NCBI GenBank assembly: GCA_013396655.1
Contig: WBMV01009269.1
Coordinates: 292,549-356,548 of the forward strand
Direction of reading: 5' to 3'
DNA length: 64,000 nucleotides
Source of the DNA: Campylorhamphus procurvoides
Taxonomy: Eukaryota > Chordata > Aves > Passeriformes > Dendrocolaptidae
The notes below the pieces were generated by a model, which was not told the DNA's origin, did not search any database, and saw nothing but the letters and a program-made list of their open reading frames with translations. Positions within the stretch are counted from its first letter, which is position 1. Each line of letters begins with the position of its first letter. Below are positions 46,893-58,610 of the stretch, piece by piece. The position numbers were made by a program, and so were the translations under genes.

Positions 46893-46958
46893 ATGGAGCC
46901 ACAGAATCCTTAAGGCTGGAAAAGACCTTTAGGTTCGTCAAGTCCAACAACGATGTTA
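46893..46958 (-). mobile_element. CR1-type LINE 3'-terminus fragment (dead)
   Basis: About 65 bp of reversed CR1 3' end: GAGCCACAGAATCC, TTAAGGCTGGAAAAGACC and a diverged TCGTCAAGTCCAAC segment. The GGAAAAGACC variant pairs it with the subgroup at 32,885 rather than with the copies at 10 and 24 kb. Confidence 0.85.
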
Positions 46959-48835
46959 TCGCATCTCACTTCAGCCACAGAATCCCCTGAATCCCAGAGA
47001 AGAGTTCACATTTCCATCTCACCATCAGAGCCAGGGCTCAGGGCTGCTCTGTATGCACCAGAAGATCTGGCAGAGCCACACAGGCTTTATTAGGCTGTGT
47101 ATGCCACCCAGGCTCCACGCAGGGAGGGAACAGCAGCTCCCTTCCCATCATCTTCCTCACTGGGGAGCTTGGCAGGTGAGCCTGGCTCTGCCAGAACAGC
47201 CTCCAGCACTCCATGAGGAGCATCAGAGCATTTCCATTTCACTGTGACCAGTAGCATCCCAATGACTGTTGGCAAGAGGGTCCCAGAGGAGCAATATTTT
47301 ATAAACACTATTTGTGTCAGAGCTTACTATGTATTTGTGTGACTTTCCCCAGGAACAGGAGCCCAGGGTGTCAATAACACAGCCACTCCCTGCACTGGCA
47401 CTCCCCCGTGGGTGCCCCTCGGGGACAGGGTGTGCCTGGGTGGGCAGAGGGGCCAGGCAGGAGCTGCTGTGGGGGGTGAGCAGCAAGAGGCTGGGCTGGG
47501 GAGGAGACAGCACGATCCATCACAGGGGATGGATTTGTCAGCTCCCTCCACGGTGCTGATGGGCTGTGCAGGGTCTGAGCAGAGCAAACCAAATGAGATG
47601 GTAAATAAAATTAAAGACAGAGGAAAATCACAGTCTGGGGTTGGGAGAGACACACACCTGCCTCCTGTCAGGCTGGATCACCCACTCCGAGGCACCAGAG
47701 GCTCCTGCTGTTGCTTTTGCTCATTGCTCCCTGCATCTCTGCCTGGCTGGTGAGGGGGAATGCCCTGTGCAGACAAGGGTCGGAGTGGGATGTCACTGCC
47801 AGTAGCTCCCACTGTTCAGGCCCAGTTGTGCCAGAAGTACCCAGCCTGGGTATTTAAACTGGCCACAAAACCACCCAAAAAACCACCCTGGAGATGGGAG
47901 CAGAACAGCCCATTCCTGCCTGGCTCTCTGCATCGAGCAGAAACCCAGCCTCAAGTGAGCTTTCCCCAGACTGAACACCCCACACCTTCTCAGAGAAACT
48001 TTTGAACCCAGCAGATTGATATCTATTAAACACCATCCTTCTGCTCTGCTTGCTTTAAATGAGGAAGAGAGATTTTGTAAGGGTGAGAGCTTCTGACTGG
48101 AGCCCAGCAGCACTGGAAGCACCTCATGCAATGGGGAGTTTCCAGAGAACAAAGATTCCCAGTGATTTATGATGGAGGAGCAAACCTGCCCCTTGCCTCT
48201 CCAAGGCAAGCCTTTGATGCTGCCCCTTTAATCCTTGGCCACCTGGTACTAATTAGAACTGTAAGATAGTCTTTAATTAAAAACAAGGAAAGGTTTCTCC
48301 ATATAATGAGAAGCCTCCGGCAGCAGACCCCATGTTCTCCCCCTCTCCGGTACAGTATCCATCCCCTCCTGTTCCATTTGAATCCAGCAGTGTGGAGCCA
48401 TCGAGGAGCCCAAGGAGCTTTCCCCAAAGGCAGCACTAGTCCATCCTCCCTGGACTGATCACTCACCCTGCAAGTGTGGGCAGGACCAAGGGGTCCCTGT
48501 TCCAAGGCACAGGATGGAGCATCTCCCTCCTGTGTGACAGGGGAGGCGACAGGAATGAGCTGATGCTGAGGAGCAGGGAGGGAAGGAGATGGAGGGGGTG
48601 GTGCAGGAAAGGGGGGGGCTGTAAACCAGCTTTTCCATAATTTAAAAAAGGCAAGCCACGATCAGGCAGCTGGTATGAGGAATGCCAGGGTGTGGAAAAG
48701 TGGAGGGGAGAATCTCAGTGTAGCTCCTGGTGGTGCCCAGGGCTGGCAAGGGCATGGGAGGCATTGAGCACCGTTCTGCTCTGCCTGAGCTGCAAAGAGG
48801 AAGGAGAGGCTGCGAAATTATCATCAGTTTAAGTC
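46959..48835. other. Non-coding block, no gene recognised
   Basis: Mostly GC-rich unique DNA. An AT-richer patch at 48,230-48,320 holds GGTACTAATTAGAAC and CTTTAATTAAAAAC. Frames up to 138 codons (47793-48209, minus) have no domain. Confidence 0.5.
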
Positions 48836-49560
48836 AGTTCAACTTCAGTTCTCAGAAAAATATTGGAACAAATGATCAAACAAACTATTTATAAGCACCA
48901 AGAAGATAACAGGGTGAGTAGCAGCCTACATGGGTTTGTCAAGAACAAATCGTGGCAAACCGATCTAATTTTCATCTGCGACAGGGTAATAGGCCTTCTG
49001 GATAGAAAAGAAGCAGTAAATGTCATATCTTGACTTTAATAAGATTTTTGACACCGTCTTATATGACATTCTCACAAGCAAGCTGAGGAATCAGAGTTGA
49101 GATGAAAATACTATTTGGTGAGGGTAAAACCAGTTGAAAAACTGCAGTCAGAGACTAGTCAGTGATGGTTGGATAGAATGAGAACTGTTGGATAGCTCTG
49201 TCCTATATCCAATGCTATTCATTATCTGACCCATGTGATGGAAAAATATAATTATTAAATTTGCAATCTTGGAATGCATTAGAGAGCAGAATCTGAATGG
49301 CAAAGGTCTTGGAAAATGCTAGAATTTATCTGCTGGATCCAGGTGCAGAGTACAGCCCTGGAGTTGAGAGTAATTGGGGAATTACTGGTGTGACAGGAGG
49401 AAAGGATCTCGGAATTATTCCAGATCAGAAGTTGAAATTAGGCCAACAATATCATGATGCTGAAGGAAAAGCAAACAGTTTGTGGGGAAAAGCATCATTT
49501 GTGATGGGTAGGATGCAATTTTTGTCACCAATTCAGCAATACTCAGGAGCAGCTGAGGCT
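48836..49560 (+). pseudogene. Ancient CR1-clade LINE ORF2 remnant (reverse transcriptase)
   Basis: The plus strand follows the reverse transcriptase part of a CR1-like LINE of the type common in turtles, crocodiles and birds. A 'gly-phe-val-lys-asn-lys-ser' segment near 48,930-48,955 precedes CLTNL-like and VIGLLDRKEAVN-like segments. Then comes the conserved RT stretch, here reading LDFNKIFDTV at about 49,030-49,060 where active copies have LDFSKAFDTV. The C-terminal part lies at about 49,400-49,500 (KDLGIIPDQKLKLGQQ, matching the DLGVIVDHKLN-type block). Frameshifts and stops break the frame, and the catalytic FADD-type block is not recognisable. A 121-codon stretch from 49297 happens to stay open. 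It is a dead, old copy, much more diverged than the 3' tails elsewhere. Confidence 0.8.
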
Positions 49561-50639
49561 GTTCCAGGTTTGGCAACAGGGACACCAGGATGGAGCCCAC
49601 AGCAGAGCAGGGAGAAGGATGAGAGACTTGCAATGCTCTGTCTGAGTGAAGGGGGTAGATGAAGGTCTGAGGAACTTGTGCCTCCCCACCTGAATACCTG
49701 TGATGCTTCCTCTGAGAGGTGCAAAGCCCTGACCTAGGGCAGGGAAATGCTGGGAATGGCTACAGGAGCCCCATGTGTGAGCAGCCCCCATGCTGGGACT
49801 GCCCAGAGCACAGAGAGCTCTTCAGTGTGTGATGGAATTGCTCAGCTTTTGGGATTCCCCACACTGGAGCTCTCCCTGAGTCGATGTGTGGTCCCCTCAC
49901 TGCAGGGCCATCCACAGTAGATCCCCAGGAAGAGGGTCCTTCTCCCACCACTCCCAATCAGAGCTCTGTGCACCCCATCACCTCTGCCAGTGCTCAGGGA
50001 GTGAGCCAGGAGAACCAAAGGTGTGACAATGAAAGGGCATCTGGCTGTGACACAGGGGCTGGGGCCTCAGGCCAGCACCCCCGGCAGACACCAGTGGCAC
50101 CAAACTGTTATTGCTCTTGGTTTTGGCAGGGTTGGAAATGCTATGTGTGTGTCCAGAGCAAGAGGAAGGGGTAACATATGAGGGGAGAGTCTGGCAGAGC
50201 CCCTGGTGCTGTCCTGAGCTGCTGATCCAGTGGGATCAGTGGCCAGAGCTGTGGGGAGGGACAGAAATCAGAGGGTCAAACAGTGTTGGGGCAGTAAAGG
50301 TGGGCTGGGGACACAAAATTGCTTTCCTCTGCACGCCCTGGCCAGAGCACAGCTGGGGAGAGAGGCAGAGAACAAAAATGTGGAGCAGAGAGCCCCTTGC
50401 CTGCCCCAGCCCCGGGCGCTGGGTGCAGATGTGCCAGCAGAGCCTGGCCACAAAGAGTTAAAGCTGCTTCGCCAGACTGTGAATTCTCAGCGAGTCTCCC
50501 ACATGCAGCCAAACAACAGCTTGACATTTTCCATCCTTCACGAGAAAGACAAAGGCGTGAAGATATTCCCATGATTCCTTTCTGCATGCCTAACTACGAG
50601 CTCAGGTGCAGCAGCATTTGCCCTGGACCGGCCTCATCA
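49561..50639. other. Non-coding block, no gene recognised
   Basis: Mixed unique DNA after the LINE remnant. Similarity to the LINE fades near 49,560. Chance frames up to 116 codons are unremarkable. Confidence 0.5.
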
Positions 50640-51100
50640 ACATGAAGGGCGAACTCATCGTTTCTGCATCTTTCCTCGCCACTGCTTGATTAATTGGCTC
50701 ACGACAACGCTGGCTGAATACCTAATGCCTCCCCTGTCCCTGTTCTTTCTTCACAGCCTTTTGCTGCATTTACATATACTTTATATTCCATAATTTTCAC
50801 ACACACACAAAAAATGGGAGCACATCTCAGTAATTTGATGTAATGACGGCATGTCACCAAAAAGAGGAATTAGAAAAATCTGTAGGTATTTAATTTATTC
50901 TTGTTTTTTTTCAAGTAGATCTCTCGGAGAAAGGCATTAATATTCATGTGCATGAAAAAAAGTGCCCTCAAAAGGAAATTTCCAGCATTTTAGTTTAAAT
51001 TAAATACATTTTTAAAGAAACAATATTTAACTGATAATGCTTAAAGGCAAAATTAACAAAAGTAGCAATTTTTACCTACCAAAGCAAGGTTTTGTCTCCG
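50640..51100. promoter_or_regulatory. Candidate conserved non-coding element
   Basis: A 450-bp AT-rich island with TTGATTAATTGGCTC, GCATTAATATTCATG and AATTTGATGTAATGACGG words, a few CpGs, a short CA run at 50,800-50,810 and no open frame. Composition alone points to a regulatory element. Confidence 0.3.
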
Positions 51101-53094
51101 GGGTTTCTAGGAAAACTACCCTGACATGAAATAACACTCTGCTTTTCCGAGGAGGGATTCAATGAGTCTGAGAGGGAGAGCAGGGGAAAGGAAAGACCTT
51201 TTGCATTGTCCCATGTGGGGGTTTTGCTGGACTATGTTCCATAACACATGCACTGAAGAGGTTCAGCACAGATCGGACCTGCCCAGGCCCCAGGAGCTCC
51301 CCCAGACCCACAGCCAGTGGCTCACTGGGACTTAATGCAAAGTCTGGCCATGCTGTGCCTTGGGTTCTTTTCTTTTCCCAACTAAACACAAGAAAGGGAA
51401 AAACAGAAACCAAAGAGATGATTTTGTGGAAAACAAGAGCAAAGTATTTAGTAAATAGAACACAGTGACCAATACAGGTGGCAATTCCTCCAGTTAATTC
51501 CAGCTCAGCAGGGAGCAAAACAGTAAAAATAAACACCAACTTTTCCAGGAATTGACAGCAAGAGGCAGCCCTGACGGGCAGAGCTGGTGGAGGGGTTTGG
51601 AGGACTGAGGTGGTTCAGGAGGAGCAGGAGCAGTGTGAGCAGCGAGGAGGGTCCGTGGGGTGGGGGGCACTGGACTGGATTTCATGGCAGTACCAGGGTG
51701 GGTGCAGGCACCAGCAGGCTGGTCTGGGGGGATGTGGTGGGAATGAGGGTCTGAAACCAAGTGGGATACTGTCCTCTGCCAGGATGGGCGTGGGGACCGA
51801 AGCAGGCTGGTCACACTCCACTCCACTGTGACTGGGAACAAGCACCAAACACAAGAACCCACCCATGTGGTCAGGTTATTCCCAAAGCTTCTCCTTGGGG
51901 TGCTGCCACCCCGTCACACAGAGCAGCCAGCCCTGAGGAGCAGAGAACAGCACCTGGCACCGCTCTGGGGCTCGGAACACCCTTGGGGTGTGGACAGACA
52001 ACCCCAGGGACCAGCAGCCATCACCAGTCTGCCAGCAGCTGAAATGATCCACAGCGGAGGAGGCTTCAAGGATGCATGTCCTTGAAAAGAAAAAAATAAA
52101 TCTTCAGCACTGGGATTGCCTGTAAATTCCTCCTTGTTAGCAGGGCTGAGAACAAGTGGAGATGCAGGAAGGGCCAGGCTCAGCCCCACTCCCCCAGCGT
52201 GCTCCCAGCACACACCCTGGTTGGAAGATGCTGTTGGGTTCTACAAACACTTTCCCTGTCCTGTCAGCACAAAACTGTCTTAATCTGGTCTCCCAGAAAT
52301 AAAACTTCCCATCTTTGTCCTGGCACATTACAAAAAAGATTATCCCCTGGATTATTTCTCAAGTGTGAAAGGCTGAGCCTGCCAAAGGGTCTGGATAAAC
52401 CCTGGGAAGGGTCCCTGCTGGTGGGAGAAGCCTGCTGAGCTCGGGCAGGGCTGCAAGGCTGGGCAGAGGCTCCAGAGAGGTTCTAAATTGGTCTCCTGAT
52501 ATTTTATGAAATAACTTTTTTTTCCTAAAGTACTTCTTGATATTTTTATGTTTATCTATTTTAACTTCAGATCGGACTCATAAAAAATACATGAGGAGTA
52601 AGTGGTTTCTACAAATGTTTTATACATGATTTGGGAACAGATAGTATTCCAAGAGAGGAGAATGTTCCTTTCTACTCCAGTGAGGGACTGGCAGGGTTGA
52701 GTTGGAGGGAGTGAGGGGGGTTCCCATGGGTACAGAGCTGCTGCTGCCACTTGGTAGCACCAGCAGGGCAATGCCACCCTCCCCAAAATACCTGGTGCAA
52801 GGTGTCCATCGGACACCTACAAGCAGGAGGGGTACACATGGAGCTCTATGGGGCCACGCTTCACCCTCGCAGCGGTTTCCAGCCAAAACTAGAGGCAGGG
52901 AATGGATGGATGGATGGTCAGGATGTGTGGTCCTGCAAGGGAAAACTGGAAGCAAAGGGCTCCACAGGAGAGGCAGGAGCACACCCCAGCCAAGGATGGC
53001 CACAGCACAGCCTGTCTCAGGGACACCACAGCCTGAGGGTGCTGAGCTAGGGAGGGGTGCTGAGCAGATGTCATTTGCTGCAGCAAGGGCAAAT
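51101..53094. other. Non-coding block, no gene recognised
   Basis: GC-rich, CpG-poor DNA with an AT patch at 52,490-52,640 and a short GGAT repeat at 52,902-52,918. The largest frame (172 codons, 52620-53138, minus) faces an overlapping 149-codon plus-strand frame. Neither has a domain I recognise. Confidence 0.5.
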
Positions 53095-53480
53095 AAAGAG
53101 TTAATACAATATTTCATCGGCTTCCTCCCTCGTAGCATACATTATCTTTGACTGTGTAATACGATGCAAAGTTTTTTAAATGATACAATTGTATTCTATT
53201 ATATTCCCCTCTTCAGGGAGATTTTAGGCTCATTTTTTGCATGAATGATACCAGCTCGATGCATTTCAATGCTGACACAGAGAGCTCTGTAGGCACACAC
53301 CGCAGAGAGGGTTATAGCAAGTGCACGGATAAATGCAAAAACATATGGCAACATGAGGAAACTCTACATTTTTTATTATATAAAAGCAGAACTCGTGTTC
53401 CCGGATACAGTGTGCAGGATCTGAAAGATGGAGTCACCATCTCCTTTAGAGGGATTTTTATAGGATTTGCTTAAAATAAA
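53095..53480. promoter_or_regulatory. Candidate conserved non-coding element
   Basis: An AT-rich island with CpGs in non-repeat contexts (CATCGGC, CCTCGTAGC, AATACGATGC, GCTCGATGC, CACACCGCAG) and GATACAATTGTATTC, which contains a perfect ATACAATTGTAT palindrome. There is no mobile-element signature. Confidence 0.3.
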
Positions 53481-54239
53481 ATCTAAGCAGGGATCCTGTG
53501 CAAATTTTCCCCTTTGGAGAATTGAACCGTGAAGCAAATTTTGCCTGATCCACAGATGAAAATCAGTTTGGGGGTTTCTCCTCTGGCTCTCCAGTGAGCA
53601 TTTGTCCAGCTTAACTGAATTTACCATAATCTCTGCTCCAATGAGGCCCCAGGTACAGAGCCAGACAGGGAGCAGGACTGGAGCCTCCCACAGCACAGGA
53701 AGGATCCCTAAACGTCCTCCTCACCACAGAGATGCATCCAGTCCTGACAACCCCATGGGTTGCCCACAGCAGTGTTTCCCAGCCCATAGCCCCTGGCAGC
53801 AGCAAAGCCCAGGGGCTCCACGAGGGCAGGGCTCCCTGTGGTGGCACATTCCCAAGCTGGGGCCAAAGCCAGCACAGGGGAACCTTCCCAGGAGAAAGGG
53901 GATTGATGGGCTGCTGCTGACATCTCGAAGAGAGGTGGAGGAGAAAAGCCATTTCAGACCTTTCAGACATTTCTTCTCCCTCTTTTCCTGCCTGTTTCCA
54001 GCCCTGCCCTGTGGAGCTTCACCTAGTCCAACGCCCACCTTCACCTGGCTGGAGGAGGCCATGGAGGGTTCACTCACCCAGGAGGGGGGTCTGGTCACAG
54101 CCCCTCACCTGCCCTGAGCCTCTCCCTGCACTGAACATCCTCCAAACACGGAGCACTGTCCCAGCACACCTGCCCTGGCCAGGGGTCCCCTTCCATGGGC
54201 TCTTCACCCACAGCTCTCCAGAGGCAGCAGGAAGGACGC
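53481..54239. other. Non-coding block, no gene recognised
   Basis: GC-rich sequence with long opposing frames (171 codons plus, 119-125 codons minus), which indicates low stop density rather than coding function. Confidence 0.5.
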
Positions 54240-54600
54240 TCTGAAGGCTGCCGACGAAGGTCTTAAAAGAAATTATAGCCTGCATAAAAATATTCACTCC
54301 AGCCAAGGGCCTTAAACCATTCCCCTGAGCATTGAACAGTGACTGAAAGTGTATTACTGTGCACTTAAGGTTACTGCGGTAACCCAAGGTCAGACAGCGG
54401 CGCGGTATATCCAGGCAGCTCGGGATGGATTTGCTTCAGTGCCGGACTGGGAAGGCAGAGCCTTCACCAAGCTCTGGAATTTAACTCAATATTCAATTTA
54501 CCCTGGAATCAATTTTGATGGAGTACAATTCCCATTTATAATCCCGGGTTATTGCCAGCGCTGGCGTTTGATTAGACACCAGCAGACACAGGCAAACTGC
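54240..54600. promoter_or_regulatory. Candidate conserved non-coding element with a palindrome
   Basis: Unique DNA that is AT-rich yet holds several CpGs (GCCGACGAAGG, CAGCGGCGCGG, CAGCGCTGGCG). A perfect 6-bp-arm palindrome GGTTAC-TGCG-GTAACC lies at 54369-54384, and a CAATATTCAATTTACC stretch follows. One arm fits an RFX-type half-site (GGTAAC), but the full X-box consensus is not met. A regulatory role is inferred. Confidence 0.3.
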
Positions 54601-56119
54601 ATCCCTTGTCCCCCAGGGGCTGCGGGAGCGAGCCCACCCACCCTGTGCTGCATGGGGACACCTGCAGCCCTTTGAAGGACCAGCCCTCCCAGCACAGGGG
54701 GCTCCGTGGGACCCTCAGGCACATCCAGTCCCTCCAGCCCTTCCTTCCCTCTTTCCTGGAATCTCTCCTCTCCCACTACACCACTCAGTGTTTAGAGATG
54801 AGAGGGAAGGGCGGAAGAGCTGTAATATTTCTCCCTCTTAACTTTAAGCTCCCATGAATTTAGAATTCTTTTCTCTGAGGGGCTAATTACATAATTTCAA
54901 TGTTTACTCTGTGCAGACGGATCTTGTAAGATGGTGCCCCAGGGACACGGGAGCTGGATTCAAACCCTGGGAAGAGAGCACTCACTGGATGGCTTTATGG
55001 CACAGCTCACATCACAACCCTCTGCTGTTCATTTGCTGGGTGGGGGATCTGCCACCGGTTTTGCCTTGGCTACCTTTGATTATTGGTCATTGATGCTTTG
55101 TTTCCTCATTGCTTCTTCAAAGACAAACCCACGGCGGGGTGCTCACGGTGCCACACACGGCTCTGCCCCGGAGCCTCCATGCTGCCCAAATTGCTCTGGT
55201 TCAGAAATTTCCATGCCCACAAGTGGCACCAACTCATGGCTGGAGATCTCCCAGCTTCCCCAGTGGGGATTCGGTGGTGTCAGTGGGTGCTGGTGGCCCA
55301 AGAGCCACCTACTCTGCTGGGATCCCAGAGCTGGGACAGCTTGGTGGCTTGGAGCAGGGGATCTGCATGGTAACCAGTGCGAAGCTCTTCACCCCCTTCC
55401 CTGGGTTCTGCTCACAGCCAAGACTCCTGTGCCCTGAACAAAGCTCTGCTGTGCCCCAATCTGATGCCCAGGGGAAGGAGGGACCAGGGCTGGGCACTTC
55501 TGCTACAGAGGAAGGTATTTCTGGTGGGCAAAGGCAAGCCCAGCTTTGAGTTTGGATTGCCACAAGCAACCCCTGGCAGTCCCTGCAGAGGGGAGGAGGC
55601 TCAGCCAGCCGTGGGGCACGTGCTCCCAGCCCTGATCTGGGCACACAGGGGTCACCCTGTTGCTCTCAGACCTGCTCAGGAACACCCCAGACCTCACTGT
55701 GCAGAAGAAAAGGAATAGCTCACCCTCCTGCCTCCTGTACACAAGATGTGACACATCACCAGACTCCAGCCTTCTTCCCTTTCCCCTTGGGAGCACGTTC
55801 CCCATAATTACAGGACCAGAGAAACGATTTTTGTCTCTCTCTATTCACAGGTATTTATATTTAACATATTTTGGCTTCCTGGGTCAGAAATGAAAATTAT
55901 TCTGTGCCCAGCTTAACCTTAAAGTTACAATTGTGCTTAGGAGACAGATGCTGAACACAAAAGGGAAGGATTTCAAACTGCACAGTTCATTTAACACAAC
56001 AAAAAAGTTCAGTATGGGGAAAACTTCATTGTTTTTTCCCGTGGAACCACGAAGCAGATTATCCATTTACAGAGTTCACCACTTCCCAGCCATGAGCTGT
56101 CCCTTTAACCACTGCTAAA
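54601..56119. other. Non-coding block, no gene recognised
   Basis: GC-rich to about 55,790, then AT-richer. Overlapping frames of 168 and 146 codons (54931-55437 and 55109-55549, plus) lie in different phases and are not recognisable. Confidence 0.5.
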
Positions 56120-56500
56120 TTGTTTTCTGACAGCCCTCGCTGCAATTTTATCCCCTGACATTTGATTTACATATGATCTTTAAGCACCAGCACTGCTGTA
56201 ATAGCTATTTGGTTAATATTCAAATCACTCTGTGATGTCACATACCTTGATAGGTCATTTCACTGCAGTTCGGCAAAATGCATGTAAAAATAAATGTATA
56301 ACTAATGAAATAAACTGATTAAGGGGAGAAATCAATCGTTTTACTGCTGTAGTGAAGATCCAGCAGTTAATTTAGCATGGATCTGCAAGGGTGCGTGTTA
56401 ATAGAACAGGCTCTCATCTAATTGGTGTCACAGTAAATGAAATACAGTAATATTCCATGATGCATTGGAAGAGTTCACTTCATTTTCTCTCCTCTTTCCT
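56120..56500. promoter_or_regulatory. Candidate conserved non-coding element
   Basis: A 380-bp AT-rich island with a CRE-like TGATGTCA (56233-56240), GGTTAATATTCAAATC, AACTGATTAAGG, AGTTAATTTAGC and CTAATTGG cores. It is unique sequence with no open frame longer than the background. Confidence 0.3.
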
Positions 56501-56865
56501 GAGAACTGTTTACAGCACAATGGATTTCATGGATTTATTTATTTATTTCCCCTGCACAGGGTGGCAGAACCTGGCTGATCCTCATTAACCCATCCCAATT
56601 AACAAGTCCAACAACTTCCTTACAATAACTTCTTTCATCAAGACCCACAGGGCACAGAAATGGCTATTTTTGTTTGTTTGGAGCTTTTTTAAGTTTTCTC
56701 CTCATTGCTGGGAGCTGCTGCCCTGCAGACAGAGGGGCCAGGCTGCAACAGGAGTCTGACAGTCCCTGGGGGTCTCACTGCCCCCTTTGCTCACCTTATG
56801 GCATTGGTTTGTCAGCCCAGCCCAGGACACCAGGAAGGATCCCAAAGCAATGAAGGGAAATTTAG
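56501..56865. other. Short non-coding spacer
   Basis: Mixed DNA including a short (ATTT)n run near 56,533-56,548. Nothing else is seen. Confidence 0.45.
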
Positions 56866-57222
56866 CTGGGGAAGGGTCTAGAGAGTAAGTCCTGTGAGGA
56901 GCAGCTGAGGGATTTGGGGGGGATCAGTCTGGAGAAAAGAAGTTTCAGAGGGGACCTCTGCACTCTCTACAACTGCCTGGCAGGAGGGTGAAGCTGGGTG
57001 GGGTTGGGCTCTGGTCCCAGGGTACAAGGGACAAGAGGAAACAGCCTCCAGCTGTGCCAGAGGAGGGTCAGGTTGGACATCAGGAGGAATTTCTTCACTG
57101 AAAGGGTTGTCAGGCATTGGAAGGGGCTGCCCAGGGAGGTGGTGGAGTCCCCATCCCTGGAGATGTTCAAGGAACAACTGGATGTGGCACTCAGTGCTCT
57201 GGGCTGGGTGACAAGGTGGGAA
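56866..57222 (+). mobile_element. CR1 LINE 3' fragment with ORF2 C-terminus (dead)
   Basis: Sense-strand CR1 tail of about 350 bp. It encodes the familiar CR1 ORF2 C-terminal end in one open stretch ([18 protein letters not shown], then [20 protein letters not shown]), preceded by the QSGEKKFQRGPL-type upstream segment with a broken frame. It stops shortly after the ACAAGGTGGGAATG part, so the extreme 3' terminus is missing. It belongs to the GATGTGGCACTCAG subgroup. Confidence 0.93.
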
Positions 57223-58448
57223 TGCCATGTCCTCCCCGCTCATGCCCTGCCCACAGGGATGAAACAGGGTAAACTGTGGGGTGACTCAGAGCAGTTGTTG
57301 TACCTAAGGAAGCTCCAGAGGGCTGTGGGAATTTCCCAGCCAGTTAATCAATATGAGACTTCCCTGTTCATTATGGCTGTCAAAAATATGCAAAAGTCCC
57401 GTCTGGTCCTGACAGATCCGAGCCTGAACTCTGATCTGGAAGAATCACTTAACTGACTAATTACCACACCCTCTTACTCCTAATTTAAGGTCAGGACATT
57501 AAGGATGAGTTACCATCTCAAATATAACAGAAAACTATAAATATTTGAGAAATGCCACCTCGGAGCAGCCTGAACTCAATAGTCTGTGCTGACTGGGAGG
57601 AAAACATCAGCAACTTTCTATTCCAAGACCAGTGAGTCTTTGCTGGTGCCCACTCTGCCATCAGAGACCTCTGCCACCCCTAAAATTATTTAGCTGTATT
57701 AAAAAAAAATAGGAGAAAAATGATCTATACAAAAGCTTTGCATAAAAAAGTGATCAATGCAAATTTCTCAGAGAAAATTGCACCAACAGATGGAATCAAC
57801 CCATTCCCAACAAATGCCTCTGGCTGTGCAGATGGTAATTATAGGATGTATGTAAATATGGGAGCACCAGGAAGCACAGCAACACGCACTGCTGAGCCTG
57901 GGTGTGTGGGGGATGCCTGTCCCAGCCCTTCCCAGGGCCTTTGGAAAGAAGGAAATTGGGATTTGGAAAGGTTTGGGGCTGCATCCGTACAGTCCACCTG
58001 ACTGCCAGCACCCCACAGCCACCTCTTCTGCCTTCCAGCTCCTGAGGAGGAAACTGCCAACTCCAACCCTGGCACCGTGCCTTACCATCAGGATGTGCCA
58101 TTGGCCTCAGGGTTACATCAGGATGGGGGCAGGATCCTGCTGTTCCCAAGGGGTGAGTGGGCTCATCCCCTGGCCATGAGAGGCAGGAGAAGCCCTGAGC
58201 TCACAGCCCTGCTCAGCACCCAGCCCAGCCTTGCTGTGGCAGCACATCCACAGACAACAGCAGAGGGACCACCCGTGGGGGAACTCACAGGGAACCTGCT
58301 GCCATTGCCAAGCCCACAGCCCTGGGCAGCCATGCAGGGGAGCCCCTCATTTGGGGGAGACCCCCCTTCAGCCTGCAGCACTGCAGTAGGGGCCACCTGG
58401 GGTCTGGGTGACCTGCACCCCATATCCCATATCAGCCAAAGAAACATT
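57223..58448. other. Non-coding block, no gene recognised
   Basis: Unique DNA with an AT-rich patch at 57,450-57,550 and another at 57,690-57,860 that holds an octamer ATGCAAAT (57757-57764). The rest is GC-rich with chance frames such as 165 codons at 58077-58574. Confidence 0.5.
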
Positions 58449-58610
58449 CCTTCATGGAAAGGGCTGCCCAGGGCTCTGATGGGGTCACCATCCCTGGAGG
58501 GGTCTAACAGACATCTGGACATGGCACTTGGGTTTGGCAGTGCTGAGGGAGCACTTGGACTTGATGGCCTCTGAGAACTTCTTCAGCCTCAAGGATTCCA
58601 TGATTCTATC
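58449..58610 (+). mobile_element. CR1 LINE 3'-terminus fragment (dead)
   Basis: About 160 bp of sense-strand CR1 tail: TTCATGGAAAGGGCTGCCCAG, CACCATCCCTGGAGGGGTC, GACATGGCACTTGGG, CTTGATGGCCTCTGAGAAC and the terminal ATTCCATGATTCTATC. It has internal deletions relative to the copy at 56,866 and lacks coding capacity. Confidence 0.9.

Noticed and set aside
49297..49662. 121-codon frame as a possible host gene
   Set aside because: Its first two thirds match the C-terminal part of a CR1-like ORF2, so it is a LINE remnant; no evidence of exaptation can be seen in the sequence.
54369..54384. RFX X-box
   Set aside because: Only one half matches RGYAAC; the other half does not fit the consensus, so it is kept only as a palindrome inside a candidate element.
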